NCBI RefSeq assembly: GCF_019635515.1
Contig: NZ_JAHBZI010000002.1
Location: 661,664-725,663 of the forward strand
Origin: Sphingomonas sp.
Lineage (GTDB): Bacteria; Pseudomonadota; Alphaproteobacteria; Sphingomonadales; Sphingomonadaceae
Direction of reading: 5' to 3'
DNA length: 64,000 nt
Below, piece after piece: positions 16,651 to 25,389 of the stretch. Made by a program: the position numbers and the translations under genes. Position 1 is the first letter of the stretch; every line of letters begins with the position of its first letter. The notes below the pieces were generated by a model. It did not search any database and was not told the DNA's origin. It saw only the letters and a program-made list of their open reading frames with translations.

Positions 16651-18597
16651 TCACTGGCATGCCAGACATTCGTCGTAATCGCGCGATTCCACCTCGAACC
16701 TGGGCGCGTCGATGGTGTTGTCGGCTTCGACCCCGCCCGCGAAGCCGGCGCGCTGCACCGATTTGCTCCGGAGATAATAGAGCGACTTGATGCCCAGTTC
16801 CCAGGCGCGGAAGTGGAGCATCAGCAGGTCCCACTTCTCGACATCGGCGGGGATGAACAGGTTCAGCGACTGGGCCTGATCGATATAGGGCGTGCGATCG
16901 CCGGCCAGCTCGAGGATCCAGCGCTGGTCGATCTCGAAGCTGGTCTTGAAGCAGTCCTTTTCCTCCTGGCTGAGGAAATCGAGATGCTGGACCGAGCCGC
17001 CCTGCTCGAGGATCGAGTTCCAGACATTGTCCGAATCCTTCGACTTCTCCTGCAGCAGCTTCTGGAGATACGGGTTCTTGACCGACCACGAGCCGCTCAG
17101 CGTCTTGTGGGTGTAGATGTTGGCGGGGATCGGCTCGATACAGGCCGAGGCGCCACCGCAGATGATGCTGATCGACGCGGTCGGCGCGATCGCCATCTTG
17201 CAGCTGAAGCGCTCCATCACGCCCATCTCGGCGGCGTCGGGGCAGGGGCCGCGCTCGATCGCGAGCTGCATCGAGGCTTCGTCGACCTGGGCGCGGATGT
17301 GACGGAACATGCGCAGATTGGCGCTCTTGGCCATCGCCCCTTCGAACGGCAGCCCGCGCGCCTGGAGATAGGAGTGGAAGCCCATCACGCCGAGGCCGAC
17401 GCTGCGCTCGCGCATCGCCGAATAGGCGGCCTTCTCCATGCCGGGCTCGGCGCGGTCGATATAATCCTGGAGGACATTGTCGAGGAAGCGCATCACGTCC
17501 TCGATAAAGCCCTTCTCGTCCTTCCACTGGTCCCAGGTCTCGAAGTTGAGCGACGACAGGCAGCAGACCGCGGTGCGCTCGTTGCCGAGATGGTCCTTGC
17601 CGGTCGGCAGGGTGATTTCCGAGCAGAGGTTCGAGGTCGAAACCTTGAGGCCCAGATCGCGGTGATGCTTGGGCATGTTGTCGTTCACGTGATCGGCGAA
17701 GACGATGTACGGCTCGCCGGTGGCGAGGCGGGTCTCGACCAGCTTCTGGAACAGGGCGCGGGCATCGACCTTGCCGCGCTCCGAACCGTCCTTGGGCGAG
17801 CGCAGCGTCCATTCGGCGCCGTCGCGCACCGCGTGCATGAAGGCGTCGGGGATCAGCACGCCATGGTGCAGATTGAGCGCCTTGCGGTTGAAGTCGCCCG
17901 AGGGTTTGCGGATTTCGAGGAACTCCTCGATCTCGGGGTGCGAGATGTCGAGATAGCAGGCGGCCGAACCGCGGCGCAGCGAACCCTGCGAGATCGCGAG
18001 CGTCAGGCTGTCCATCACCCGGACGAAGGGGATGATGCCGCTGGTCTTGCCGTTGAGGCCGACCGGCTCGCCGATGCCGCGGACATTGCCCCAATAGGTG
18101 CCGATGCCGCCGCCGCGCGAGGCGAGCCAGACATTCTCGTTCCAGGTGTCGACGATGCCATTCAGGCTGTCGGGCACCGAATTGAGGAAGCATGAGATCG
18201 GCAGGCCGCGCCCGGTGCCGCCATTCGAGAGAACCGGCGTGGCGGGCATGAACCACAGCTTGGAGATATAATCGTAGAGGCGCTGGGCGTGCGCCTGATC
18301 GTCGGCATAGGCCGAGGCGACGCGGACGAAGAGGTCCTGATAGGTTTCGCCCGGAAGCAGATAGCGATCGTTCAGCGTATCCTTGCCGAAATCGGTGAGC
18401 AGCGCATCGCGCGAATGATCGACCTCGACCGCGAACAGCTGGACATCGACGGTCTTCGAATCCTTCTTCGCCTTGGCCGGCTTCGCCGCCTGGGCGGCGT
18501 CTTCGGGAGCCTTCGCGGCCTGATTCAGCTCCGCCTTGGCGGCGGCTGGCGCTTCGGTGACGCTTTCACTCACGCTTTCGGTGTCCCTGAATTCCAT
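16651..18597 (-). CDS. nrdA: Ribonucleoside-diphosphate reductase alpha subunit (class I), without ATP-cone
   Basis: The catalytic R1 subunit. From ATG 18597 it is 648 residues (an ATG at 18624 is also in frame). Visible features are the active-site cysteine in NLCSEI, the ten-stranded barrel segments ASRGGGIGTYWGNVRGIG and CCLSSLNFE, and the reducible C-terminal CLACQ. The ~90-residue N-terminal ATP-cone of E. coli NrdA is replaced by an Ala/Lys-rich ~50-residue stretch, so dATP inhibition through a cone should be missing. nrdB lies about 2 kb downstream on the same strand. Confidence 0.94.
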   Translation of the reverse strand: MEFRDTESVSESVTEAPAAAKAELNQAAKAPEDAAQAAKPAKAKKDSKTVDVQLFAVEVDHSRDALLTDFGKDTLNDRYLLPGETYQDLFVRVASAYADDQAHAQRLYDYISKLWFMPATPVLSNGGTGRGLPISCFLNSVPDSLNGIVDTWNENVWLASRGGGIGTYWGNVRGIGEPVGLNGKTSGIIPFVRVMDSLTLAISQGSLRRGSAACYLDISHPEIEEFLEIRKPSGDFNRKALNLHHGVLIPDAFMHAVRDGAEWTLRSPKDGSERGKVDARALFQKLVETRLATGEPYIVFADHVNDNMPKHHRDLGLKVSTSNLCSEITLPTGKDHLGNERTAVCCLSSLNFETWDQWKDEKGFIEDVMRFLDNVLQDYIDRAEPGMEKAAYSAMRERSVGLGVMGFHSYLQARGLPFEGAMAKSANLRMFRHIRAQVDEASMQLAIERGPCPDAAEMGVMERFSCKMAIAPTASISIICGGASACIEPIPANIYTHKTLSGSWSVKNPYLQKLLQEKSKDSDNVWNSILEQGGSVQHLDFLSQEEKDCFKTSFEIDQRWILELAGDRTPYIDQAQSLNLFIPADVEKWDLLMLHFRAWELGIKSLYYLRSKSVQRAGFAGGVEADNTIDAPRFEVESRDYDECLACQ

Positions 18598-18748
18598 CTC
18601 GTACAAGCCCCTACTGCCCTTCACGCGCCTCCATCACGGGGAAGCTCCGGCCGACTCGGGGGCGGGCGCCAAATCTAGCATCGGCGCGATGATCAAACGA
18701 GAACAAAAGATGTCCACGCTTACGAAGCCAGGCACAGCATGACCCGTT

Positions 18749-18766
18749 CCGCATATAGCTATGCGG
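18749..18766. promoter_or_regulatory. 18-bp palindrome upstream of nrdA
   Basis: Seven-base arms CCGCATA and TATGCGG around a four-base TAGC core, about 150 bases before the nrdA start. The symmetry suggests a dimer-binding operator, but it does not fit the NrdR consensus well. Regulator unknown. Confidence 0.35.
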
Positions 18767-18806
18767 CGCTGGTTATACCAGTGCTTGAGCTTGCCCCTCA
18801 GTGCAA

Positions 18807-18852
18807 CCACTACAGATTGTGCCAAAGCGGGTCCGGGCACAAGATGGTAAAT
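18807..18852 (-). promoter_or_regulatory. Pair of NrdR-box-like sites upstream of nrdA
   Basis: NrdR represses ribonucleotide reductase genes from two ~16-bp boxes about 31 bp apart (consensus roughly acaCwAtATaTwGtgt). The site at 18807-18822 matches 8 of the 10 core positions. A weaker site at 18837-18852 starts 30 bases away and matches about 6 of 10. Position, spacing and target gene fit, but the second box is poor. Confidence 0.4.
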
Positions 18853-19115
18853 GGTTAATGACGGACTCAACTCGTCGCTAAAATGACTCGTCTCATGGTG
18901 CCCGAAATCGTGCTGCGATGCCGCGACGCGTGGACCTTCCTAGGGTTCTTGAAAGGCAAGAGGGGAAATGCGGAACCGAAAATATTTTCCGTCGATGTGA
19001 ATCCTGTGGACACAATTTGTGGGGTTCGGCTGCGGCGCCGAACATCGCGGCGGATGCGACCATTGTGGGTATCGAGTACGGGCCCTAGCCTCGCTCCGAA
19101 CGGATGGAGGCGGGG

Positions 19116-20702
19116 ATGCGGCGATTGATCTTGGCGGTGGCGCTGATGGCGGGCACGCCGGTGGCGGCACAGGATGCGCGGCAAGTTAAGGGCGACGCGA
19201 TCTGGGTGTTCGAGAAGTCGATCGATCAACTGCGCGCCAGGCTCGATGCCGGTGATATGACCAGCGAGCGGCTGGTGCGCGGCTATCTTTACCGGATCGA
19301 CGAGATCGACCCCAGGCTGCACGCGGTGATCGCGGTCAGCCCCGATGCGATCGCGGCCGCGCGGGCGAGCGACGCGCGGCGCAAGGCGGGCAAGCCGCTC
19401 GGGCCGCTCGACGGCGTGCCGGTGCTGATCAAGGACAATATCGAGACGCGCGAATTGCCGACCACGGCGGGGAGCCTCGCGCTCAAGGACAATATGACCA
19501 GGCGGGACGCGCCGGTGGTGGCGCTGCTGCGCGCGCAGGGTGCGGTGATCCTCGGCAAGACCAATCTGAGCGAATGGGCCAATATCCGCTCGAACAATTC
19601 GATGAGCGGGTGGAGCGCGGTCGGCGGGCTGGTGCGCAACGCCTATGTCCATGATCGGAGCGCGTGCGGATCGTCGAGCGGATCGGGCGCCGCGGTGGCG
19701 CAGGGCCTTGCCGCGGTCGCGCTCGGGACCGAGACCGATGGTTCGGTGGTGTGCCCGTCCGCGATGAACGGGCTGGTGGGATTGAAGCCGACGCTCGGGC
19801 TGGTCAGCCGCACGCATGTCGTGCCGATCAGCCATAGCCAGGATACGCCGGGGCCGATGGCACGCACGGTAAAGGATACCGCGTTGCTATTTTCCGCGAT
19901 GATCAGCAGCGACCCCGCCGATGCCGCGACCAAGGACGCGGACAAATATCGCCGTGACTATGCCGCGGGGCTTTCCGCCGACGCGCTCAGGGGCATGCGG
20001 GTCGGCTATTGGAAGCCGGAGATGGCGGCGGACCTCGCCAGGCGATTCGACCAGGCGCTCGATGAACTGCGCGCGGCGGGAGCGGTGCTGGTCGAAGTGA
20101 AGATGCCCAAGCTGGACGGGATCGGCGAGGCCGAGAGCCTGGTGCTCTATACCGAGCTCAAGGCCGATCTCGCGACCTATCTGGCGACCACCCCGGCGAC
20201 GGTGAAGGTGCGCACGCTGGCCGATGTGATCGCGTTCAACCTCGCCAATGCCGAGGCCGAGATGCCGTTTTTCGGGCAGGAGACGTTCCTGAAGGCCGAG
20301 CAGACCAAGGGGCTCGACGATCCCGAATATAAAGCGGCGCGCGCCAAATCCCTGCGGCAGGCGCGCGCCGAGGGGATCGACGCGATGCTCAAGGCGGGGA
20401 ATGTCCAGCTGCTGGTCTCGCCGACCTATGGCACGCCGTGGCTCAACGATCCCGCGCATGGCGACCAGTTCCAGGGGCCTTCGGCGAGCGAGCTGCCCGC
20501 GATCTCGGGCTATCCGCATCTGACCGTGCCGATGGGGCTGGTGAGCGGGCTGCCCGCCGGGCTCTCCTTTATCGGACCGGCATATTCGGACGGGCTGCTG
20601 CTGAGCGCCGGCTATGCCTATGAGCAGGCGACGCATGCCCGGCGGATGCCGCTGGGGCTGGAGACGCTGCAGGTCGATCTGGGGCCGCGCTCGATCAAGT
20701 GA
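19116..20702 (+). CDS. Exported amidase (amidase signature family)
   Basis: A 528-residue amidase-signature hydrolase with a signal peptide (hydrophobic 4-18, cleavage after Val-Ala-Ala-Gln). The Ser-cisSer-Lys triad is visible as Lys106 (VLIKDN), the cis-Ser in CGSSSGSG (around 188) and the nucleophile in TETDGS (about Ser210). Such periplasmic amidases hydrolyse amide or peptide side bonds; the substrate is unknown. ATG 19116 is preferred over 19104 because it begins the signal peptide. Its stop overlaps the opposite gene by 8 bases. Confidence 0.87.
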   Translation: MRRLILAVALMAGTPVAAQDARQVKGDAIWVFEKSIDQLRARLDAGDMTSERLVRGYLYRIDEIDPRLHAVIAVSPDAIAAARASDARRKAGKPLGPLDGVPVLIKDNIETRELPTTAGSLALKDNMTRRDAPVVALLRAQGAVILGKTNLSEWANIRSNNSMSGWSAVGGLVRNAYVHDRSACGSSSGSGAAVAQGLAAVALGTETDGSVVCPSAMNGLVGLKPTLGLVSRTHVVPISHSQDTPGPMARTVKDTALLFSAMISSDPADAATKDADKYRRDYAAGLSADALRGMRVGYWKPEMAADLARRFDQALDELRAAGAVLVEVKMPKLDGIGEAESLVLYTELKADLATYLATTPATVKVRTLADVIAFNLANAEAEMPFFGQETFLKAEQTKGLDDPEYKAARAKSLRQARAEGIDAMLKAGNVQLLVSPTYGTPWLNDPAHGDQFQGPSASELPAISGYPHLTVPMGLVSGLPAGLSFIGPAYSDGLLLSAGYAYEQATHARRMPLGLETLQVDLGPRSIK

Positions 20703-21093
20703 AGCGGCGAGCGAGGCGCGCCTGCCAGAGGACGACCAGCGGCACCACGCCGAGCTCGATGCCGAGGCCGATCTTGTGGCCGAGCGTAGGCGCCCCCACG
20801 ATCCCCCAGGAAAGCGCGCGCATCAGCCCGCCGGTGATGACCAGGATGCTCAGCAGGCGGAGCCTTGCGCCGTTGCGCTCGATACCGGGAATGCAGCTGG
20901 CATAGCAGCAGAGCATGGCGAGGAAGATGCCGTTCAAATACCGGAAATGGCTGTCGAGATCGCGGGTCGGCACGCTCTCATGATCGAGGAATCCGGGTCC
21001 TGATACGGCCCCCGAAAATGCCGCGAACAAAGGCAAAGCCAGCATGATCGACATCACCGCCTGAAGCAGCTGCTTCTCACGGTGGTGGCTCAC
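20695..21093 (-). CDS. DUF4345-like four-helix membrane protein
   Basis: About 132 residues from GTG 21093, which overlaps the upstream stop (GTGA). Hydrophobic helices lie near residues 11-30, 52-68, 80-98 and 104-124. The pattern DSHFRYLNGIFLAM and ITGGLMRALSW matches DUF4345 proteins. Inner-membrane protein of unknown function, translationally coupled to the DUF2721 gene. Confidence 0.72.
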   Translation of the reverse strand: MSHHREKQLLQAVMSIMLALPLFAAFSGAVSGPGFLDHESVPTRDLDSHFRYLNGIFLAMLCCYASCIPGIERNGARLRLLSILVITGGLMRALSWGIVGAPTLGHKIGLGIELGVVPLVVLWQARLARRFT

Positions 21094-21551
21094 TTCTCGT
21101 CGAGCTCGAGCAATTCCTCGCGGATGTGGATCGCGCCCAGCGAGATGCGCACCTCGATCAGGAAATAGATCAGCCCGGCCATCAGCAGCAGCATCGACAG
21201 GATGAAGGTCGCCGCGACCCACAGCCCGACATGGAGATTGGCGAGGCGCGAGACGAACATCAGCGCGACGACGACGCAGATCACCAATGCGCTCATCGTG
21301 CACAGGAAGATCGCGTTGTTGATCACCGAGATGCGCCGGTCGATGATTCGCAGCTCCCAGACGTGGCGGTCATGCTCGGGACCGGTCGAGCGCGGATGGA
21401 GCTGTTCGATCTGGCGGGCGCGATCGACGATGCGCGACAGCCGCCCGACCATGACGTTGAGGAAGGCGCCGATGCCCGCGAGCAGGAAAACCGGCGCGAT
21501 CGCCGCCTGGATCGTCTCGGAGACGGTGGAGAGATAGGGGCTGGGGAACAT
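21090..21551 (-). CDS. DUF2721 family membrane protein
   Basis: From ATG 21551 it is 153 residues. The N-terminal pattern IAPVFLLAGIGAFLNVMVGRLSRIVDRAR is the hallmark of DUF2721, and two C-terminal transmembrane helices (about 84-103 and 111-134) follow. Function unknown. It sits four bases downstream of the secreted 294-aa protein gene and overlaps the DUF4345 gene. Confidence 0.82.
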   Translation of the reverse strand: MFPSPYLSTVSETIQAAIAPVFLLAGIGAFLNVMVGRLSRIVDRARQIEQLHPRSTGPEHDRHVWELRIIDRRISVINNAIFLCTMSALVICVVVALMFVSRLANLHVGLWVAATFILSMLLLMAGLIYFLIEVRISLGAIHIREELLELDEK

Positions 21552-21555
21552 GGCC

Positions 21556-22440
21556 CTAGCGGATATAGCCGGTGTCGCGCAGGAACCAGCGCAAAGCGGA
21601 TTCGAAATCGGGGAAGACGATCTCCTGGCCGTCGGGACATTCGCCATCGACCGGCGCGACCTTGCACGATCGCGGCAGGAAAAATTCCTGCGGCGGGGCG
21701 GCCATCGCCACCGCCTCCTTGATCGCCGCATCGAACCGGCCGAGCCGGGCGGAGGCGGCGACATAGGTGGCGCAGGCGCCGTTGCGGTCGTCATTCTCCT
21801 TGTCGGCGCAGATCTTGCGCGTTTCCTCGGCGGTCTCCTCGAACAGGCCGGTGAAGCCGTCGCGCCCCGAAACATCGACTATCTTGCCGCCGGTCACATT
21901 GAAGATCTGGGGCGGCGCATAGCTGCCGGCATAGGATGAGAAGGCATAGTTGAAGCGATCGTCCTTGAAGACGAAATCGACGATATCGTCGCCGTCCTGA
22001 TCCTCCGGAAAGGCGCGGATGCCTTCGCCGTCGAGCAGCGGGAACTTGACCAGCTGGAGCTGGCCTCCGAAGGGCACCGCCGCCCAGAGCTGGGCGCAGC
22101 AATGCGCGCCGCCCGTATAGGTCTGGAACAGGACCGAAGGCGCGGGATCGCCGCTGGCGAGCTTGCCGATCGCGACTTGGCGATCGAAGACGATGTTGGC
22201 GAAATCCTCCTCGCTGAGCGTGAACGGCGCATAGCCGGGCATGCGGATCGCGGCGCTGACCGTGACGAGGCCGGCATCGTCGGCCTGCGGCTTGGCGGTG
22301 AGCGTCACCTGGACATCGTCGTCGCTGATGCGGTGGGTGAGCTTGTCCGCCGCGAAGCCGATATTGGCGAAGGTCTGCGCGAATGCCGGCGCGGCGAGCG
22401 ACAGAGAGGCCGCGAGGCCGATGGCGAATGTTCGGATCAA
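21556..22440 (-). CDS. Hypothetical exported protein, 294 aa (TTG start)
   Basis: TTG 22440 is chosen because it begins a signal peptide (cleavage near Ala-Phe-Ala-Gln, about residue 21) and has GGAGAA seven bases upstream. No closer ATG or GTG exists. The mature protein has a paired-cysteine motif GGAHCCAQLW and an Asp-rich DQDGDDIVDF resembling a calcium-binding loop. Possibly a periplasmic beta-propeller-like or VCBS-like domain. Function unknown. Confidence 0.72.
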   Translation of the reverse strand: MIRTFAIGLAASLSLAAPAFAQTFANIGFAADKLTHRISDDDVQVTLTAKPQADDAGLVTVSAAIRMPGYAPFTLSEEDFANIVFDRQVAIGKLASGDPAPSVLFQTYTGGAHCCAQLWAAVPFGGQLQLVKFPLLDGEGIRAFPEDQDGDDIVDFVFKDDRFNYAFSSYAGSYAPPQIFNVTGGKIVDVSGRDGFTGLFEETAEETRKICADKENDDRNGACATYVAASARLGRFDAAIKEAVAMAAPPQEFFLPRSCKVAPVDGECPDGQEIVFPDFESALRWFLRDTGYIR

Positions 22441-22542
22441 GTCGGTTCTCCCTTGCCGCCCACGCTCGCGTGTCCGCCCCGGTCTGGCAAGCCGATTCGG
22501 GCCTCCACCGCTTGGTAACGCCTTTTCGTTACACTGGCGGCC

Positions 22543-23634
22543 ATGTCGAAACCGATGCCGCTCGATCAGTTCACGCGCCTGCCGCCGGCGCACGCCGTCG
22601 ATTGTGTCGATGGATTGGCCGGGGCGATCGACGCCGTCGCCGGCCGCGCGGCGCCGACCCACCGCTTCCTGCGCTATGGCTGGTTCGCCGCCGCGTTGAA
22701 GGCCTATGGCGGCTCGGCGCGGACGCTGATGGTGTCGCGCGAGGGCGAGCCGGTGGCCGCCTTGCCGCTGGTGCCGAAGGGGCCGGACTGGCTGGGGCTG
22801 GCCGAAGTGCCGGGCTGCTATTGGCCGTTCCGCAGCTTTCCGGTGCGCGAGGATGCCGGGGCGGAGGCGGTGGAGGCGCTGCTGCCGCGGCTCGGCCGTG
22901 AGGTTCGCGCGCTGCGGGTCGGGCCGGTCTATGACGGCGATCCCGGGCTGGAGATTTTGAAAGAGGCCGCGCGGGCCAAAGGCTGGGCGGTGCTCGACCG
23001 GTTCGTGGCGGATTCCTATCTGCTCGATATGAAGGCGGCGCAAAGCGAGGAAGGCGGCTGGCCGCGCAACTCGACGCTGCGCAAGAACCGGTTTCACGAG
23101 AAGCATCTCGGCGGGCATGGCGCGCTCGACTGGGATTTCGTGACCGGCGAAGCCTGGAGCGAGGCCGCGTTCGACGCGCTGGCGGCGGTCGAGGAGAAAA
23201 GCTGGATCGCGGCGCGGACCGATGGCTCGGACGCCAAGTTCACCCAGACCGGCCACGGCGCCTTCTGGCGCGCGGCGGCGGCCGACCCGGTCATCGCGGA
23301 TATGATGTGGGCGGCGGTGCTGCGCGTCGAGGGCGCGCCGGCGGCGTTTTCGTTCGATATCAATGCGGGCGCGTTGAAATACGCGATCGCCAACAGCTAC
23401 GATCCGGCTTTCGCCAAGCATTCGCCGGGGAAATTGCTCTATTACCGCAACCTCGTCCGCGCGCTCGAGGACTGCATCACCCAGGTCGATTGGGGCGCGG
23501 GGGACAGCGGCTACAAGGGCGTGATCGGAGCCGCCAAGGGCCCGGCGATCCGCGACTGGCTGTTCGTGCGGCCGGGCCTCTCGGCGGCGGCGGCGAAGCT
23601 GTTTGGGGGCGTGTGGCGCAAGAGCGGGCAGTGA
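22543..23634 (+). CDS. CelD/BcsL-like GNAT-fold acetyltransferase
   Basis: A 363-residue cytoplasmic protein with the double-GNAT (FemAB-like) layout. A RFLRYGWFAA-type start, a central NSTLRKNRFHEKHL, and a C-terminal acyl-CoA domain with AFSFDINAG, SYDPAFAKHSPGKLLYY and DWGAGDSGYK, the last being typical of CelD/BcsL proteins. These occur with polysaccharide or lipid modification genes, but no such cluster is adjacent. Substrate unknown. Confidence 0.78.
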   Translation: MSKPMPLDQFTRLPPAHAVDCVDGLAGAIDAVAGRAAPTHRFLRYGWFAAALKAYGGSARTLMVSREGEPVAALPLVPKGPDWLGLAEVPGCYWPFRSFPVREDAGAEAVEALLPRLGREVRALRVGPVYDGDPGLEILKEAARAKGWAVLDRFVADSYLLDMKAAQSEEGGWPRNSTLRKNRFHEKHLGGHGALDWDFVTGEAWSEAAFDALAAVEEKSWIAARTDGSDAKFTQTGHGAFWRAAAADPVIADMMWAAVLRVEGAPAAFSFDINAGALKYAIANSYDPAFAKHSPGKLLYYRNLVRALEDCITQVDWGAGDSGYKGVIGAAKGPAIRDWLFVRPGLSAAAAKLFGGVWRKSGQ

Positions 23635-23637
23635 CGC

Positions 23638-24099
23638 TCAGATCTTGTAGAAATTGACCTTCATGCGGCGCCCGGTGTTGCCGATCGCCATGGAGCCGCC
23701 CCAACTGCTGCTGTTGGTCCGATCGAGCTTGAACTCGTCGGGATAATAGCCCGGGGTGCCCGTCGTGACCGTGCAGCTTATGCTGAGTGCGGTTCCGGTC
23801 TGCTGGCCGGTGCACTTCTGCCGTGCCGAAAAGGGTTGGATCACCTCCCCGGGCTTCCAGTGCGGCTCGACCGCGACGATGCTGATCGTATAGGCGCCGC
23901 CGCCGATATGCTTGGCGCTGGCGACGCCGTGGACGTAATAATAGCCGCCCCCGTTGCGGGCCATGACCTCTCCGCCGAGGGTCCAGGTTCCGGCGAAGTC
24001 GCCAGGGCCGGAGGCCGGCGCCGGCGTGGTCTGAGCCAAGGCCGTTTCCGCCGCCAGAACCAACGTCAGTGCAACCGCTAAATCAGCCACGCGCATCAT
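23638..24099 (-). CDS. Hypothetical exported protein, 153 aa
   Basis: Signal peptide to about residue 22 (Leu-Ala-Gln), then a compact Gly/Tyr/Thr-rich beta-type protein starting DFAGTWTLGGE, with two cysteines that could form a disulfide. The layout resembles small lipocalin-like or DUF-type periplasmic proteins but I cannot assign a family. It converges on the acetyltransferase gene. Confidence 0.66.
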   Translation of the reverse strand: MMRVADLAVALTLVLAAETALAQTTPAPASGPGDFAGTWTLGGEVMARNGGGYYYVHGVASAKHIGGGAYTISIVAVEPHWKPGEVIQPFSARQKCTGQQTGTALSISCTVTTGTPGYYPDEFKLDRTNSSSWGGSMAIGNTGRRMKVNFYKI

Positions 24100-24212
24100 C
24101 TGTCTCCCAGGCTACAGGTTAACCCAAGCGCAGTGCCGCAGCAAATTGCGGGCGTTTGGCGCAAGCGCCGACAATAGGATAGACTAGCCGCTTCTCTGAG
24201 GGAGGCCGTATC

Positions 24213-24836
24213 ATGGACCGCCGCAACCTGATCGCCGCATTCACCGGAACCGCGGCCTTGGCGGCATGCCGGGCAAGCGCGCTGGCGCCCGATGTGCGCG
24301 CCGACCTCTATGATTGCGAAGGGTGCGAGGGCGCGCGCGAGCGGCCGGCGGCTGCGATGGCGGCGACGGCGCGGATCGATCGCCCCGGCGAACCGGGCGA
24401 GCGGCTCGACGTGACCGGGCGCGTGCTCGGGCTGGACGGCAAGCCGGGGCGTGGCGTGGTCCTCTATGCCTATCATACCAATGCCGAGGGGCTGTATGCG
24501 GGCGGGACGCCGGAGACCGAATGGAGTCGCCGCCACGGACGGCTGCGCGGCTGGGTCAAGACCGGGCCGGACGGCGTCTATCGTTTCGAGACGATCAAGC
24601 CCGCGCCCTACCCCGATCGTTCGCTGCCCGCGCATATTCACCTGACCGTGCTCGAGCCGGGCCGGCGGGCCTATTGGATCGACGATATCGTGTTCGACGA
24701 CGATCCCCTGGTCGATGCGAAATACCGCGCCGCGCGGGAGAATCGCGGCGGCACCGGCATCGTTCGCCTGGGACGGACGGCAGCGGGGCGGCTGCTGGCA
24801 ACCCGCCACATCCTGCTCGAACCGCACCCGGCCTAG
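24213..24836 (+). CDS. Exported intradiol ring-cleavage dioxygenase family protein
   Basis: A 207-residue protocatechuate/catechol 3,4-dioxygenase-like beta sandwich. The likely non-haem Fe(III) ligands are Tyr95, Tyr133, His141 and His143 (LPAHIH). The N-terminus has RRNLI, a Tat-like twin arginine, and a lipobox Leu-Ala-Ala-Cys19, so a folded, metal-loaded, lipid-anchored protein is predicted. Cytoplasmic aromatic-degradation enzymes lack such leaders, so its substrate may be external. No aromatic catabolism genes are adjacent. Confidence 0.78.
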   Translation: MDRRNLIAAFTGTAALAACRASALAPDVRADLYDCEGCEGARERPAAAMAATARIDRPGEPGERLDVTGRVLGLDGKPGRGVVLYAYHTNAEGLYAGGTPETEWSRRHGRLRGWVKTGPDGVYRFETIKPAPYPDRSLPAHIHLTVLEPGRRAYWIDDIVFDDDPLVDAKYRAARENRGGTGIVRLGRTAAGRLLATRHILLEPHPA

Positions 24837-25305
24837 ATAAACGGCCCCCTGGCACGGCGGCGGGCGCCGCTGGGCGGGACACCCGCGAGCGCGCGGAAGT
24901 CGCGGGCCATATGCGCCTGATCGGCATAGCCCTGCGCGGCGGCGGCATCGGCGGGCGAATCTTTGCCATGGATCGCGCCGATCGCGTCGCGGAAGCGCAG
25001 CAGCCGCAGATAGGAGCGCGGGGGCAGCCCGATATGCGCGGCGAACCAGCGCTGGAGCTGGCGGTGCGACAGGCCCGCGGCTTCGCGATCCGGGCGACGC
25101 TGGTGCCGCTGAGGATGGCGCGGGCGATGGGCGGTGGCGGCTTGCTCGCCAGCGCGGCTTCGAGATTGGCGGCGATATCCCCCCTGGTGAGCGCGGCGAA
25201 TTCGGGTGGCGCTTCGATCCAGTCGGCGGCATTGGCCGACAAGGTCCAGATCGCGGCGATCAGCCCGTCCAGAGCGGGCGGCACGGGATGCTCGGCATAA
25301 TCCAC
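24833..25305 (-). pseudogene. Degraded AraC-family regulator (frameshift and internal loss)
   Basis: The N-terminal ~75 residues from ATG 25305 (start PALDGLIAAIWTL, then TRGDIAANLEAALASK) read in one frame. Near 25082-25100 the frame must shift by one base to continue as REAAGLSHRQLQRWFAAHIG and QGYADQAHMARDFRALAGV, the diagnostic AraC DNA-binding domain, ending at a TAG at 24833. The sensor domain between the opening motif and the HTH is also far too short. Either a true pseudogene or, for the frameshift alone, a sequencing error. Confidence 0.75.
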
Positions 25306-25389
25306 ATGCGCGGGATTGGCATGTCGCGTCGGTTCAAGCCAGCTTCATGCGAAGGCGGATATCCCAGCTCAAATCAGGGGAGGAACGAC

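Larger units (their letters stand above)
18625..19115. promoter_or_regulatory. Divergent promoter region between nrdA and amidase gene
   Basis: About 490 bases with no convincing gene. It holds the nrdA-side control region (NrdR-box-like sites and a palindrome, listed separately) and a CACAA-T-TTGTG inverted repeat near 19013-19023. The region is richer in A/T than the flanking genes, as expected for promoters. Confidence 0.5.
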
